DNA of 64,000 nucleotides, from positions 144,515,051-144,579,050 of the forward strand of contig OX578133.1 in the NCBI GenBank assembly GCA_951213105.1. The letters run 5' to 3'. Shown one piece after another: positions 1-11,084 of the stretch (its first letter is position 1; each line of letters begins with the position of its first letter). Under the pieces are notes generated by a model. The model had not been told where the DNA came from, ran no database searches, and saw only the letters and a list, made by a program, of their open reading frames with translations. Source of the DNA: Amaurobius ferox. Taxonomy: Eukaryota; Arthropoda; Arachnida; Araneae; Amaurobiidae. The position numbers and the translations under genes are program-made.

Positions 1-374
1 AAAAGGTTTAACAAATTGTTTCCAAGATTATAGATAAAGTTATGGAAAAGAACAATATAGAAACAGAAAGGGAATTTTGAAGTTATATTTAAATAAACAA
101 TGGTAGGATATGGTACGTACTAAAATAAACAATCGTACGTATTTTTAATAGTAAAAACCGTAAAATGTCATAAAGTTTAGCAAAATATTTGAAAGATAAT
201 AGATATGTACAATTTTGGAAGCCGAAAGGGAATAAATTTATTTTTAATCTTTCACATCAGTACGAATTTTAACAGAGATATACATAGAAGCAGAAACATC
301 ATTAAAAAAAGATTGATTCCATGTACAATAAAACCAAAAGCATATACAATACAACAAAACCCGACTGCCGGATT
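1..374. other. No recognisable feature
   Basis: AT-rich sequence. The open frame at 205-420 has no protein-like composition or splice context, and its last part overlaps a repeat fragment. I see nothing else here. Confidence 0.6.
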
Positions 375-420
375 TTTCATACCATCACAATACTTCCCTT
401 TTACACATTGTATACATTGA
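375..420 (-). repeat. Family A 5' end fragment
   Basis: Read on the minus strand this short stretch matches the first ~45 bases of family A (compare 2848-2893): it contains GGGAAGTATTGTGATGG. Only this edge is recognisable, so it is a truncated or strongly decayed copy. Confidence 0.4.
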
Positions 421-678
421 AATGAAAGTAAAATGTATCAACTTAAAAGTATTATTTTTTTTCTTTACTTGTTCTTTGCTACAAATTCATTCTTTTAATA
501 CCCTAAAAGGAGAAAGCAAGAAAATCAAAAATCGTTTCGAAATTTCGCAATTGTAAATTCTTCTTAAGAAAACATCAACCTCAAATGTAGAAGACCAAAG
601 CTATATAGAAAATTCAAGCAAATAAAGGACAAAGTTTGTATCTGAAAAACATTTCATTCTAACTAATGATAAAATATC

Positions 679-909
679 TTATATAATGACAAAATATCTT
701 ATACCTTCCTTCACACACACATTCACAAGAAAGTAAACTATTTCTTTTAGATAGCCAAAACTATTCTCAGGAGCATCAAGAGGATCTTGATCTCTGTTTA
801 TTGGCATATATCTATCGCAATTGGTTCGATCTAAACTATCATCAGACAAATCTCTCACAGGATGTCGTTGGGAACTTTTATTTTTAGTCCTGTCAGTCTC
901 TGGATGGCT
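679..909 (-). CDS. Possible internal coding exon, unknown protein
   Basis: A 76-codon open frame on the minus strand runs from after a stop just above 909 to the stop at 679-681. The first ~52 codons read as a polar, protein-like stretch (around RDLSDDSLDRTNCDRY and PINRDQDPLDAPENSFGYLK) rich in Asp, Arg, Asn and Ser, which is unusual for this AT-rich DNA. The last ~20 codons turn hydrophobic and AT-rich and look like intron. If it is an exon it probably ends near 745-760; GT positions there are weak donors. There is no strong polypyrimidine tract upstream. I do not recognise the family. The composition would suit a cytoplasmic or linker segment of a larger protein, with other exons far away. 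It does not overlap any repeat family I could define. It could also be a chance frame or an old pseudogene. Confidence 0.38.
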   Translation of the reverse strand, partial: SHPETDRTKNKSSQRHPVRDLSDDSLDRTNCDRYMPINRDQDPLDAPENSFGYLKEIVYFLVNVCVKEGIRYFVII

Positions 910-1625
910 TTATTCGTGTTTTTCTTTAGAAATAATAATCTATTGCTTTTGCACTTAACTTATTTCGTATTCAGTAGTTGAAGCAGAGGTAAGCATTAAG
1001 GAATATCGTAAGAGAGAAGCTTAATGCTTATTCTTAACGTGTTTGCTTAAGATTATTGGGACTAACTTATTGGATTTAACCTTACGAGTCTAACCAGTAA
1101 CTTATCGTTTTAAGTAATGAAAAAGTTATAAGTTGTAAATAACGTTATCAAAATTTTTTATCCATCGAGTAACTTTTATCAAAAGTATTTTAAAGAGGTA
1201 TTATGATTTTCTTACTCCTCAATTAGCTAGTTAGCAGAGGGCTTGTCTCGAGATCAAGATGCTGTAAGATCGATACTTTTCCGGTTAAGGTTTTATACTG
1301 ATGTCCGAGTGACATTATTGACCTGATAAACACCATTTGCATACATAAAATAAGGTCATCAAGCCAGGGAATATTGATTTTAAATTAAAAAGAATAGAAA
1401 GTATAGTTCTTTAGTAACTCATACATATAGTCAGCAAACATTTTGTCTTCCTATCAAGAGGTCTGAAGTTCAAGGCATTCTCTCAACTGAACTTCATCAT
1501 ATGGTAGAATGTTTGAAAACTTATTGAATTAGACTCGGAAAAAATTGCTGTAGCTGAACAAACTGAGACTTTGGAACCAGAAGAAGAACCGATATGTTTC
1601 GCAACTAAATAAAATAACAGCCATA
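910..1625. other. No clear feature
   Basis: AT-rich unique-looking sequence. A 31-codon Glu-rich plus-strand frame at about 1520-1612 ends in a stop and is too short to call. Confidence 0.5.
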
Positions 1626-1627
1626 TA

Positions 1628-2422
1628 CAGGGTGTCCCAAAAAGATGGAAACGCGCTTTAATTCTTTACCTGTTGGAGATAAGTGGACAATGTAAATTGC
1701 AAAAATGTTGAAAGTAAGGTAGGAAATAAGACGACAAATTTGGTCAATCAGAAAATTTTTATTTTTAATGCAACAAGATCATTAAAAAAAAACCACATTT
1801 CTGCATCTTGTAAAATTGAGCGAGTTATAATTAATTGAAAATTGAACATTGTGAATGGGGACATTATATCAAATTAGAAATGTAAATTTATGACACATCA
1901 CAAAAAAGATAAAACTGGATGATAATACATAGGAGACATTTTTGCGAAATCCGCGTAGGCTCACGATACAATCACGGATTCTTAAGTACTTTTCAATAAC
2001 TAAGTACTTTTTCAATAGAAAAAGTACTTAGATAAAAAAAAGTACTTTTAAGTTTTTTTATCTAAACAGTTTTCATCGTCAATTGGTTTATGATCCCTAT
2101 TTTCACTGATGAAACAGCCTTTCACATGGTACGGAAAAGTGGCATAAGTCAGATTTTTTCCTTTATCATAATTCAGTTGATTTTAAAGATACAGATATAA
2201 GGGTTTTTTTAATAATCTTGTTGCATTAAAAATAAAAATTTTCTAATTGACCAAATTTGTTTAAGGGGGTCGTATAAAAATTTAAAAAGTGTAACTTTTT
2301 GAAAATTCATTAACGTAGTCTTATTTCCTACCTTACTTACAATATTTTTGCAATTTACATTGCTCACTTATCTCCAACAGGTAAATAATTAAAGTGCGTT
2401 TCAATCTTTTTGGTACACCCTG
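1628..2422. mobile_element. Foldback MITE, mariner/IS630-like termini
   Basis: Both ends carry CAGGGTGTMCCAAAAAGAT in inverted orientation, flanked by TA on each side (1626-1627 and 2423-2424), the usual Tc1/mariner target duplication. The inverted repeats are long. About 110 bp match at roughly 90% (left from 1628, right read back from 2422), and after a gap the match resumes for about another 100 bp (TTTTTATTTTTAATGCAACA at both sides). The centre holds a perfect 12-bp hairpin (arms 2001-2012 and 2019-2030, loop CAATAG). There is no transposase frame, so the element is non-autonomous. Such TIRs are typical of MITEs mobilised in trans by a mariner-family transposase; the specific family is unknown. 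Confidence 0.85.
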
Positions 2423-2424
2423 TA

Positions 2425-2754
2425 TATTAGATTGAAAATTGAAGAAGATTTATTGATCCTAATGCCTGACAGATCTTAGCAAGTTTTCTTTTGCTCTTTA
2501 AACTTCTATGTGTGTCATTGTTCCACCGTGGATTAAGCAATTGAATAAAGGCAAAATATAGAATAACCTATAGCCTTAAAAAGAAAAAAAAAACATTTCG
2601 TGCAAAGGACAAGGGAAAATAAAAAAAAAAATAGTTAAGTACAAATTAAGTTATACCTTGAAATACAGCTGTTTTGAGAGCTGTTTATTTTTCAGTCTAC
2701 TTTTTGATTGGTTGGTTCTGAATCTCTCTTCTGCTTATTTTTGTGTAAAGATCT
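2425..2754. other. No clear feature
   Basis: AT-rich sequence with short A-runs. Nothing identifiable. Confidence 0.5.
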
Positions 2755-2830
2755 CACTCCCCTAAACGTGAATCGAACAGCAGATCTTCGAACTGGCCAG
2801 CCGATGCTCTAATTCTTAAGTTATCTGAGG
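2755..2830 (-). repeat. tRNA-like SINE head, fragment
   Basis: Read on the minus strand this has a tRNA-like order: an A-box-like TTAGAGCATCGGCTGG region followed by a B-box-like GTTCGATTC (2770-2778). It lacks a SINE body or tail and stops near the family-A copy that begins at 2848. It is not a functional tRNA as read: no clean acceptor stem. Confidence 0.4.
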
Positions 2831-2847
2831 AGTAGTTTACTGTTATT

Positions 2848-4985
2848 TTCCCCAATACATAGTATAGGGGAAGTATTGTGATGGGGTCGAAAATTCGAAT
2901 TCGAGTTTTCGACGAAAGAGCACGTATCAAGCATATCTGAACTCGAATAGAACGTTTTTAACACTTTACAACAAAGTTGAAAAGTGTTTATGACTTTGTT
3001 CATTCATTCTGTCTGTCTGTCTGTCTGTTTGTCTGTCCGTTAGCACGATAACTGCCTTAAAAATGGCTTAATCAAAATGAAATTTTAGTATGTTGTTCGG
3101 ACGGTCTGTAGGACCTAAGGCAATATAAATGAATAATATCACCCAATTAGTTTTGGATTGAACCCAGTATGAAAAAATGAAATACATTGAGCCCTATGGG
3201 ACCTAATTTTTCAAACATTTTTTAAGCGGATTTAAAATTCACAATTTGCTTCGAAAATTTTAAGTAATATTCAAATTGTTCTATAAAATATATAAAAAAA
3301 AATTCAGCGAAATATATTCAGCAGTTTTTAAATAAAAATTAAAATAATAATTACACCTCTTATATGAAGCGATCACGTGACCATGATATGAAAAGATCAC
3401 GTAACCCACTTCAAAATGATATATGGCATCCATCTTGTCTCAAACTCGTGATTTTTATTCTTTTTAATTCATATTGAGTGTTGTATCTGTCCTAAAACCA
3501 CTTTATTTTTGCTTAAATTCTGTGCATCTACATACTGAAATAACGCAATTGCAATATATTTGAGTTTAAATGCTCACCCAAATTTGATTATTTCTACAAC
3601 GAAGCCTATTTTTCACTTACGTAAAATGTAAACAGCAAAATATGTAGAATGAGTTGTATTAGAATTGCTGTATTTCTTTAACACAAAATTATTTAGCTCA
3701 TGGAGCTAAATAATTAGCTGATATGAATGAAAAGCTAAATTATAGCTGATATGAATGAAATATTCATTGATTTTACAAAGAGAAGGACGATTTTTTTCGA
3801 TGAAGTTTTAAGCATAGAGTTTAATTACTTGTAGCTCCATGGTCTTAATTTTTAAATAAAATAAATTATTATAGTATTGTGATGAATGAAATGAATGGGA
3901 AATTGTTTATGAATGAAATGCTGCTTTTATAGAGAGAGCCAGACGTATTATTTTTTCTATGACGTCATTTCAATTTCAGTTGTTTTCGATGACTTTGTTG
4001 ACTTTGTTTTCGATGACTTTGTTTTTGAAGTTTTCAAATATAATAAATTATCGTAGTATTATGATAATTCTAAAATTATTACCGAGGAATGTATCGCATT
4101 TTAGAGATGTTTAAACCAGGCAATTTCAATGGCGTCATTTGAATGAAGTTCATTTTTTTCGATGAAGGTTTAAGTTTTCAAATATAATAAATTAATGTAG
4201 TATTGTGATAAGTTTTAGAATATTACCGAGGAATGTATTGCATTTTAGACATGTTTAAATAAAATTGCATTGAAGTTGGAAAGTGTTTCATAATCAATGC
4301 TTTAAGCATGACTGATCTTTCTTGTTTAGGTAATGTCTGTGTATGAGTGTATCTCTGTGCATCTATGGATGCGATATCTTACGAACAAATGGAACGCTTC
4401 TATTGGTATGATTATTATAATTCAGGAATACTGGAAGCCTATTGATTTTAAACACGATCGAAAGTTCGAAAACCCTCTAAACTGTCAAATGAATTTTTGA
4501 AAGAAAATCATGAAAAAATCAGGACATTTAATAATGTTAAATAAATAATCACTTTATAGTTAGTTTTTTATTCTTAAACAAATGACATAAACTTGAATGC
4601 TAGCTTGAACCGTTCATGAAATCTTGCATGTTTTTTAAATAAATGTAACTAAAAAATTACATTAAAATGAACAGTAGTAACTGTCATCAAATATGCAAAA
4701 TTTGGCGGCAAATTTGACGAAATATCGCCAACTTGACGACTTTACGCCAAATTGACAAAAGTGTCGACAAATTGGTAAAAATACTTTTAAAGTAACAAAA
4801 ATGACTCCAAATTGATGAATTACTAATAATTAACATATTTTAATATAATGTAATGGAGTATCATTGCTTAGCATATATTAGCAATATTTCCAGTTGTCAA
4901 GTTATGTTTGCGCAATAATTATTGAAAGAAGTAAAGAACTTGCATTATGTAAGGAAAGTCATTTACTGGCCACATTAGTTTTTTT
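2848..4985 (+). repeat. Family A repeat, copy A1, interrupted
   Basis: Family A begins TTTCCCTACAATACATAG-like, followed by a conserved block with GTCGAAAATTCGAATTCGAG, a GT-rich or CA-rich tract, GCGATATCTCACGAACGAA, and a body of several hundred bases. It ends TGTAGGGAAAG plus a GTGCTGCCCACATCAG-like tail. In A1 the 5' block is 2848-2959 and the rest resumes at 4325 (AGGTAATGTCTGTG) through a degraded terminus near 4950-4985. A separate hairpin-ended element sits in the gap. Short direct and inverted AATTTGGCGA motifs occur at 4690-4810. No coding capacity was seen. Confidence 0.7.
2960..4324 (+). mobile_element. Hairpin-ended non-autonomous element, left copy
   Basis: A 1365-bp element starting with a near-perfect hairpin (arms AACACTTTACAAC 2960-2972 and GTTGAAAAGTGTT 2976-2988, one mismatch, loop AAA). 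A (GTCT)n/GTCC microsatellite follows at 3008-3042. A second copy lies inverted at 61962-63272 and reads co-linear along its full length, at roughly 90% or better by eye. The 3' part contains two or three diverged repeats of ~120 bp with ATTACCGAGGAATGTATYGC. It lies within a run of T in family-A copy A1. No open frame of note. The architecture suggests a Helitron-like non-autonomous element; an uncharacterised class II element is the alternative. Confidence 0.7.
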
Positions 4986-5691
4986 CTTACTTTGTGACTA
5001 ACAGACTAAAAAAAATACGATTTATCTCGGCGTGTCAAGCCTCTTACGCAAAGTTTTAATATTTTTTCTCCCATCTGCTTTATTAAGGGTTTTCTTAATA
5101 ATTCCTTCAAGTATTATTTGTTTTACGGTTTAAGTAATCACTTCATGCAGGCTATGTATAACATGTTGAATTACTTCTTTTTAATCTCTGTAAAAATTCT
5201 GAGATATACTAAGTTATTTTTTATTATCCCCAACCTTCATACTTTTTGTTGAGATCAAGGAACTTTTTAGCACCTTTTAAATTAAGTGGATTTTAATTTT
5301 GGTAGATAACTTAAAGAGCCATCCAATCCATAATTGCTATTCTTAAAATGTGGTGTAAAGTAGGACTAAAATATCCAAAGTGGGATGATTTACTAAACTT
5401 TTTCCTGCATTTCTATAATCAAAATTGTTCAGATAATCATGTAATTGTTCATTACTTGTATCATAAACAAACAGTATTGCAATAAAAGAAAAAAATATTC
5501 GCAAAATATTCTTTTAAAAGTCTTCTTAAAAAAATTAAAATTTCCTTTTTTTAAGTTGACAACAGTGTTGCTCTGGCGAACGTGATGCATTCTACGGATT
5601 TCTATTAACATGAAATCAAAGCCGAATATATAACCAGGCACCTGGCAAAGGCACCTCATTGAGGGTATCAGATTTCAAAAAATCAATTGCA
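4986..5691. other. No clear feature
   Basis: AT-rich sequence between two family-A copies. No repeat or gene recognised. Confidence 0.5.
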
Positions 5692-6690
5692 CTTTCCCTA
5701 CATGCATAGTATAATACACAAGCAAAAATTATTGTAACGAGGTCGAAAATTCGAATTCGAGTTTTCCATCGGAAGACCACTTTCAAGCATCCCTGAAGAG
5801 GAATCGAACGTTGAGGTGTTTGTGTGTATGTATTTTTGCGTGTGTGTCCGCCAGTCTGTGGAGGCGATATCTCACGCACGATTAGAGCGTTTCAAGAAAA
5901 ACTGGTACGATTATTACAATCAGTGAACACTGATTTTAAGCGATGAAATGTTCAGAAGATTCCTTAATTTTCGAATGAATTTCTGAAAAAATATTAAAAA
6001 TATCAGGACTTTCAATAATGTTTAATAAATAATCATTCTACATGTAATTTTTTTATTACAAAACGAATGACACAGTTTTTGGAATGCTAACATACATCGT
6101 TCTCGAGGTATTGCACATTTTCCAAACAAATGTATCAGAAATCACATACAATTAAAAACAAAAGTAAATATTATTAAATAGGTTGATATTCTATATGCAA
6201 TATTATGCGACAAATTTACTAACACCAATCTCGTGGATCTATCGAGTTCTGTTTATGAGAGAATACACCCATTGATTAGAACTCAAATCACAGATTTAGA
6301 AATAATATTAAGAAATAATATATAAGAAATAAAAAAAAAGGTAAGAAGAACGAAATATAAGAAAATATATAAGAAATGTCCTTCTCTGCATTTACTTCTT
6401 TATGAATACCGCTTAACGACAAATTTAGTAACAAATTAACAAACGTGGCGAAGAATTTTGCGAAATATCAGCAACTTGGAAGCTTTTGAAAAAATCGCCA
6501 AATTCACGAAAGCGAAAAAAGCAAAAATGATGCTTAATTAACGAAACGGACGCTGATTTGAACGAAATTAAATATCTTGGAGAATGAATTGCATTTTATT
6601 TGATATGTCCCTGTCGCTATAGAGGAATTAATGTTCTTGATTTATGAAAAACTATATGCGCTGCTCACATGAGATACTTTTATCTCCTAA
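5692..6690 (+). repeat. Family A repeat, copy A2
   Basis: Opens with CTTTCCCTACATGCATAG, then the GTCGAAAATTCGAATTCGAG block, a GTGTGTGT tract with GTCCGCCAGTCTGTGG and GCGATATCTCACGCACG. The body is shared with A4 (ATAATCATTCYACA...GTAATTTTT; CTCGTGGATCT). The 3' end shows a decayed GCTGCTCACATGAGAT terminus. AT-rich variable segments and AATTTAGTAACAAATT-type motifs fill 6400-6560. No coding content. Confidence 0.7.
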
Positions 6691-7019
6691 TTCAAATAAA
6701 CACTTTCCCGCACAAACTACTAAAACCACTGGCCAGGGAATTATCATTGTTTTTATAGGAATTACACTAAGAATATCTTGAATTTCAAATAAATCATATT
6801 CTAATTATGTAAATAAAAATATATCTAGTTTCAGTCCTTTGCACAAGGTATATATACAGAAAGTTTCATAACGATGCTTTTTGTGTTATCGTGTTCACAC
6901 AAACACAAGTTGGCGATATTTTGCCAAATAAGTGGCCAATTTCACCAACTTAATCGCAAAGCGTTACAGGCAGACGGGGAGAAATAAAGGACTATTGGCG
7001 AATTTTTGGGCATTATAAG
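6691..7019. repeat. Unassigned repeat-like segment
   Basis: Contains the TTGGCGATATTTTGCC / CACCAACTTAATCGC motif cluster (6910-6975) followed by CAGGCAGACGGGGAG. This combination also occurs at 54.4-54.8 kb. It is probably the interior of a larger family-A variant; boundaries are unclear. Confidence 0.4.
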
Positions 7020-7676
7020 ACAAAACTATTGCACAAAGTATATTCTCTCATCAACGAAATGAAATATAGATCCACGACAATGATGTTTGCAAATTTGTCG
7101 CATAATATTGTATATGAAAGTGAACATATTTCTCGATAGTAATTACTTTATTTAATTTTATGTAATTTTTTGACAATTTATTTGAAAAACGTGAAATATC
7201 TCGAGAACGGTTCACGATTCTAAAATTGATGTCATTCGTTTTCTAATAAAAATTTATGTAAGAAATGATTATTTAGGAGTATATAACAATATTGAAAGTT
7301 CTGATTTTTTTAATGATTTTTTTCAAAATGCCATTAAAAAATTGTGGGGTTCCAAATTTTCGAAAGCGTTTACAAACAACACACTTTCAGTCTCCAACTA
7401 TTGAAATGTTCGTACGAAATTTCGTTCGAAACGCTTTACTGATTTGTGAGATATATCGCATCCACAGACTCACGGACGCACACTAGCATGCATACACAAG
7501 AACACACTAACGTACGTACAGACTCACGAGCACACGCACAAACATACACTCATACGCACAGACACCCCCTCAGAAAAATTCGATTCGAGTTCAGAGTTGC
7601 TTCAAACGTGTTCTTTAGTCTAAAACTCGAATTTTTGAATTTTTAAACCCATCACAATTTTCCCCTATACATTATC
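7020..7676 (-). repeat. Family A repeat, copy A3
   Basis: Minus-strand copy. Its 5' edge is at 7676 (CCCATCACAATTTTCCCCTA read on plus). A CACA/ACGCAC-rich tract lies at 7480-7565 and the sequence ATCTCGAGAACGGTTC at 7198-7213. Together with A2 it forms a head-to-head pair, so 5692-7676 behaves as a ~2-kb imperfect inverted repeat. Confidence 0.65.
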
Positions 7677-7710
7677 CATATGAAAGGAGAGAAAAATATA
7701 TATCTTTTAC

Positions 7711-8785
7711 TAGCAGCATACTCGTTCTTCGTACGGAGAATATAATATAAAAAAACTTAAAATTCACAATCATGTGCAAATTTCTATAGTATAATAAATG
7801 ACATTGTTAATAAAAATATTCTGTTAAAATATTTAATTTAATACTCCTAAAAAGAAGTTTACGAATCTCTGTTCTCACTGTGCAAAATTATCTTCAAGGG
7901 GCAGATCTGAAGAATAAAACATCCTGGCCCCTTTTGTAAGCAAATTTATAAAAAAATATGAAATTGAATCAATATATGCAAAATAAAAGCGTTAAAATTG
8001 TATGGGACCGGTACTACTTATATACGCGAATATTAGAAGATATAACCTGTATTAGTAGATTGTATGTATAAATTGAAAATATCAATAAACCCATAATCTT
8101 TAAACCTGAAGGCAATAATTGATTCCAATCTATGCCAAAATGAAAGCGTTAAAATTATATGAAAAGCTATATACCCGTATTACTAATAATGTCACAGATT
8201 AGAAAATATGCCCGTGTGTTAGTAGAAGATTACCCTTATTACAATAAGAGTCTCAAAAATATTTGGCAAAATAAAGCAGATGACGTAATAAATTGAAAAT
8301 ATCAATAATTCCCGTAATCTTTATACCAGAAGGCCGTAATTGATTCCAATATATGCTAATATATATTAAAATGTATGCTAATATACCTGTGCTACTTATA
8401 TTCTCGTAAACTAAAAGATATACCCGTTCATTTGTAGAAGATTACTCGTAAAACTCACACTATATGAGTTTCAACAATTTTTGCAATAATAAAACAATGG
8501 CATAATAACTTGAAAGTATCAATAATCCACGAAAATATCAATAATAATAATATTTAAACCTGAAGACCGTAATTGATTTTATCCTGTCAAAAATACAATC
8601 TCAATGAAATTTATTTTATATATATATATATATATCTTTACTATTCAAATCGGAAAAGATTTAATAAAAATCGTATGCCGCATAAACACATTGGATTTAA
8701 ATCCATTGCTAAGCGACATATCATTTGTTCAAATAAATTGGTGGAAATAATATCTTCTGAATAATGCTATCTCTATGGAAGATTT
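7711..8785 (+). mobile_element. Family E tandem-structured element, copy E1
   Basis: Starts TAGCAGCATACTCGTTC with an imperfect palindrome centred on CGTACG (7724-7739). A conserved block (GCAGATCTGAAGAATAAAAC) leads into three or four diverged tandem units of ~150-230 bp, each carrying CCAATATATGCCAAAATGAA and TAAATTGAAAATATCAATAA. It ends with ATTCAAATCGGAAAAGATTT and GCTATCTCTATGG (8763-8778). Terminal palindrome, tandem core and TA tract (8613-8634) resemble Lep1/DINE-type Helitron-like elements. No protein coding. Confidence 0.6.
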
Positions 8786-9200
8786 GGCGAAATTTTCGTC
8801 AATTTAGCGACACTTTAAAAAATCGCCAAATTTATCGCCAAGTGGGACTGTAGAACTGACAGTCCCACTTGGTGACAAATTGACGACACATCATTACAAT
8901 ACTATTCCCTAACAAAACACAATGAATGTCAATTATTAAGCTCAATTTTATCAATTTCAAGATATTTTTATGGATTTACAAACATGTTCAACAATTTGGT
9001 GACATTTAAAAAATTATCTAAATGTGTTACTAAGTAGGACGGTTGGACTGACAGACAAATGCTGTCGAAACATCATTTCAGTACTCTCTTCTAAAAGAAC
9101 AAAATTAATTTCATTGATTCAGCGTCGTTTTTATCAATTTGGGGACATTTCCGTCAATTTGGCAACGTTTAAGGAAAGTTGCCAAGTTAGCGATATCCCG
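8786..9200. repeat. Family G: AATTTGGCGA-motif region with hairpin
   Basis: Degenerate alternations of AATTTGGCGACATTT and its complement make a mosaic that also occurs at 4.7, 6.5, 6.9, 54.4-54.8 and 58.6 kb. Inside is a perfect 14-bp hairpin (CCAAGTGGGACTGT 8838-8851, ACAGTCCCACTTGG 8859-8872, loop AGAACTG). The flanking pattern is repeated imperfectly at 9020-9060. The open frames here are incidental. Confidence 0.45.
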
Positions 9201-9204
9201 CCAA

Positions 9205-10095
9205 ATTCGTAGATCTGAATATACAGAGCTGAAGAATGAAACATCGCGATCCTGTTTGTATATGCTAAATGAAAACATTAAAATTGTATTAGACGATATA
9301 CCCGTTCTACTCTTATTCTGTTTCAACAATCGGCTAAATGAGTTTATTGGCTAAACACAATATATTGGTTTATTGGCTAAACACAATATATGAGTTTATT
9401 GACAAAATACAATATATAAGTTTGTAAACTCTTTTCCAAAATAAATTAAAGTGGTGTACGCTGTCCGCAATTAATATAATTAAAAGAAAAATCAAACCGT
9501 TCATTTGTAAGATATATTTTTATATCCATTTATTTATTATTCAAATCGAAAAAATAATAATAAACATGAACAAACACATTTAATTTAATTGCGTTGCTAA
9601 GCAATATGATATAAAATAGAATCTTCTTCATAAAATGCTGGTAATTAAATAACCATTTTGATTTCTTAATACTTTTCATTGTTGAATAAGTGCTTGTGAA
9701 AAATAAACCATGGTGATAAATTTTCCATTTAAATTCATATTTCAAACAATTCATGTTTTCAAAAAGTAACTGATTAGCGCAGTAAACTCCCACCAAACTA
9801 AGAAATATAGTTTTAATTCACTTTCACGTTTTAAAGCAGCGATTTCCAACCTTTTCGTTTGGAGGAACCAGAGAGTTAGAGAGTAGAACTCCTACGAAAA
9901 GTTTTGTTTTCCATTAATATCTCCACAACCCCTGGTCTTAGAAACTCGAAACATGGACTAAATTTTAAGTGGGTATATTTCAAGGCCACCCACAAAATTT
10001 CATCAAATTCGGTTCAGTCGTTCTCCCATGATGATGAGGCAAACAGACAAAAGACAGATTTTCAATTTTATTTATATAGATTATACAAAATCGGA
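9205..10095 (+). mobile_element. Family E element, copy E2, decayed
   Basis: Shares with E1 and E3 the GAAGAATGAAACATC block, the ATACCCGTTCTACTC segment and the AAATCGAAAAAATAATAATAAAC end. The 3' tail (ACTAAATTTTAAGTG, AAATTCGGTTCAGTCGTTC, CAAACAGACAAAAGACAG, TTTATATAGATTATAC at 9955-10090) matches the tail of E3 at 39.5 kb. That tail style is common in arthropod Helitron-like MITEs. A 26-bp tandem trimer (GTTTATTGGCTAAACACAAT) sits at 9343-9420. The segment 9640-9830 does not align. Confidence 0.5.
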
Positions 10096-10149
10096 TAACC
10101 GTAGGAAGACACGCAGTTTAACATAGAAACGCAGTCTCAGTGAAAGTTT

Positions 10150-10557
10150 CATTTAAACAGTTCTCCCATTTCTAGTAGAATTTCTTTTCCTCCATCTGTA
10201 GTTTCATATATCCACACATTTCCTCTGTTTGCTTCATTAGATTTCTGTAATCACCAGTGGTGTATTCATTAGATTTATTTCATACCCATCTCACGCACTG
10301 GAAAACATAGATGTTGAAGTCCGTGATTGAAATAACTTTTCCGAAAGCCAATAAAAGCAATCAACTTTCTCTTTTTCTTCCTCTGACGTCTAGTAAAGTA
10401 AATATTATAGGTCTATAATCTTCCCTACTCTCTTCATAGTCATCTACTCAAATTTTATCTGGATATATGATCTTGAGATCAAATTTAAGCTTCTTATCTC
10501 CTTCCTGTCTCTTACTTTGATTTCGATCGATTGAGATGAATTCCAGACCATCGGAGA
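10150..10557 (-). pseudogene. Minus-strand coding-like island, unidentified
   Basis: After a run of 17 A on the plus strand (a polypyrimidine tract on minus) and AAATCAG, the minus strand has an ATG frame of 50 codons beginning MIDFWYLSIILTHFVSDG (start 10599), with a hydrophobic start and a possible GTAAGA donor after about 28 codons. Further 3', partly in shifted frames, lie Glu/Lys/Asp-rich stretches (YEESREDYRPI; EEEKEKVDCFYW; MKQTEEMCGYMKLQMEEKK). Read together these look like either short exons or a decayed, frameshifted coding sequence such as a retroelement. I do not recognise the protein. Confidence 0.27.
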
Positions 10558-10615
10558 CGAAGTGGGTTAAGATAATGGACAAATACCAAAAGTCTATCAT
10601 CGCTGATTTGGAAGC

Positions 10616-10632
10616 AAAAAAAAAAAAAAAAA
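10616..10632. repeat. Poly(A) run
   Basis: A run of 17 A. On the minus strand it is a poly-T that could serve as the polypyrimidine tract of the acceptor mentioned for the adjacent island. Confidence 0.8.
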
Positions 10633-11084
10633 CATTTCTGCTTTTAACTAAACAAAGTTTTAATGGAATTGATATTTAATTTAACTACACCCTGAAATTC
10701 TTTGAATTAATTTTATTTAACAGTTCTTATAATTTTTAAGATTAATTAATTTACTTTGGAAATGTTTTTCTCCCAAAATGTTGGTATATTAAAATTCGCT
10801 TGAATTGTTTAGCAGTGCGACAAGTTTAGTTTCGAAAGTTTGAATATCAGTGCACGCATTTTTTTTTTTAGTTTCTTTACATAAGATTTTGGAACTGTAA
10901 AGCAGTTAATGGTAAAATTTATTTGTTCAGCTTCGTACATCTCGCTTTTAGTGTGCCATCCGGCTAATTACCTCCCAAGTGATGTGTAGATCTCACAATG
11001 ACCTTCCAAGTGGTGCTCTCGTTATTGTGTGAAAAAGCATCAATCCTCTAAAATATTAAAAAAAAAATTATAACGCACCTTCTT
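10633..11084. other. No clear feature
   Basis: AT-rich. 10925-11035 has somewhat higher GC with a CCTCCCAAGTG / CCTTCCAAGTG imperfect direct repeat, otherwise nothing. Confidence 0.45.

Noticed and set aside
1520..1612. 31-codon Glu-rich frame (AEQTETLEPEEEPICF) on plus
   Set aside because: Too short, no splice evidence, purine-rich composition can explain it.
8573..9354. Four frames of 62-72 codons around 8.6-9.35 kb
   Set aside because: All lie in family-E and family-G repeats; two overlap on opposite strands.
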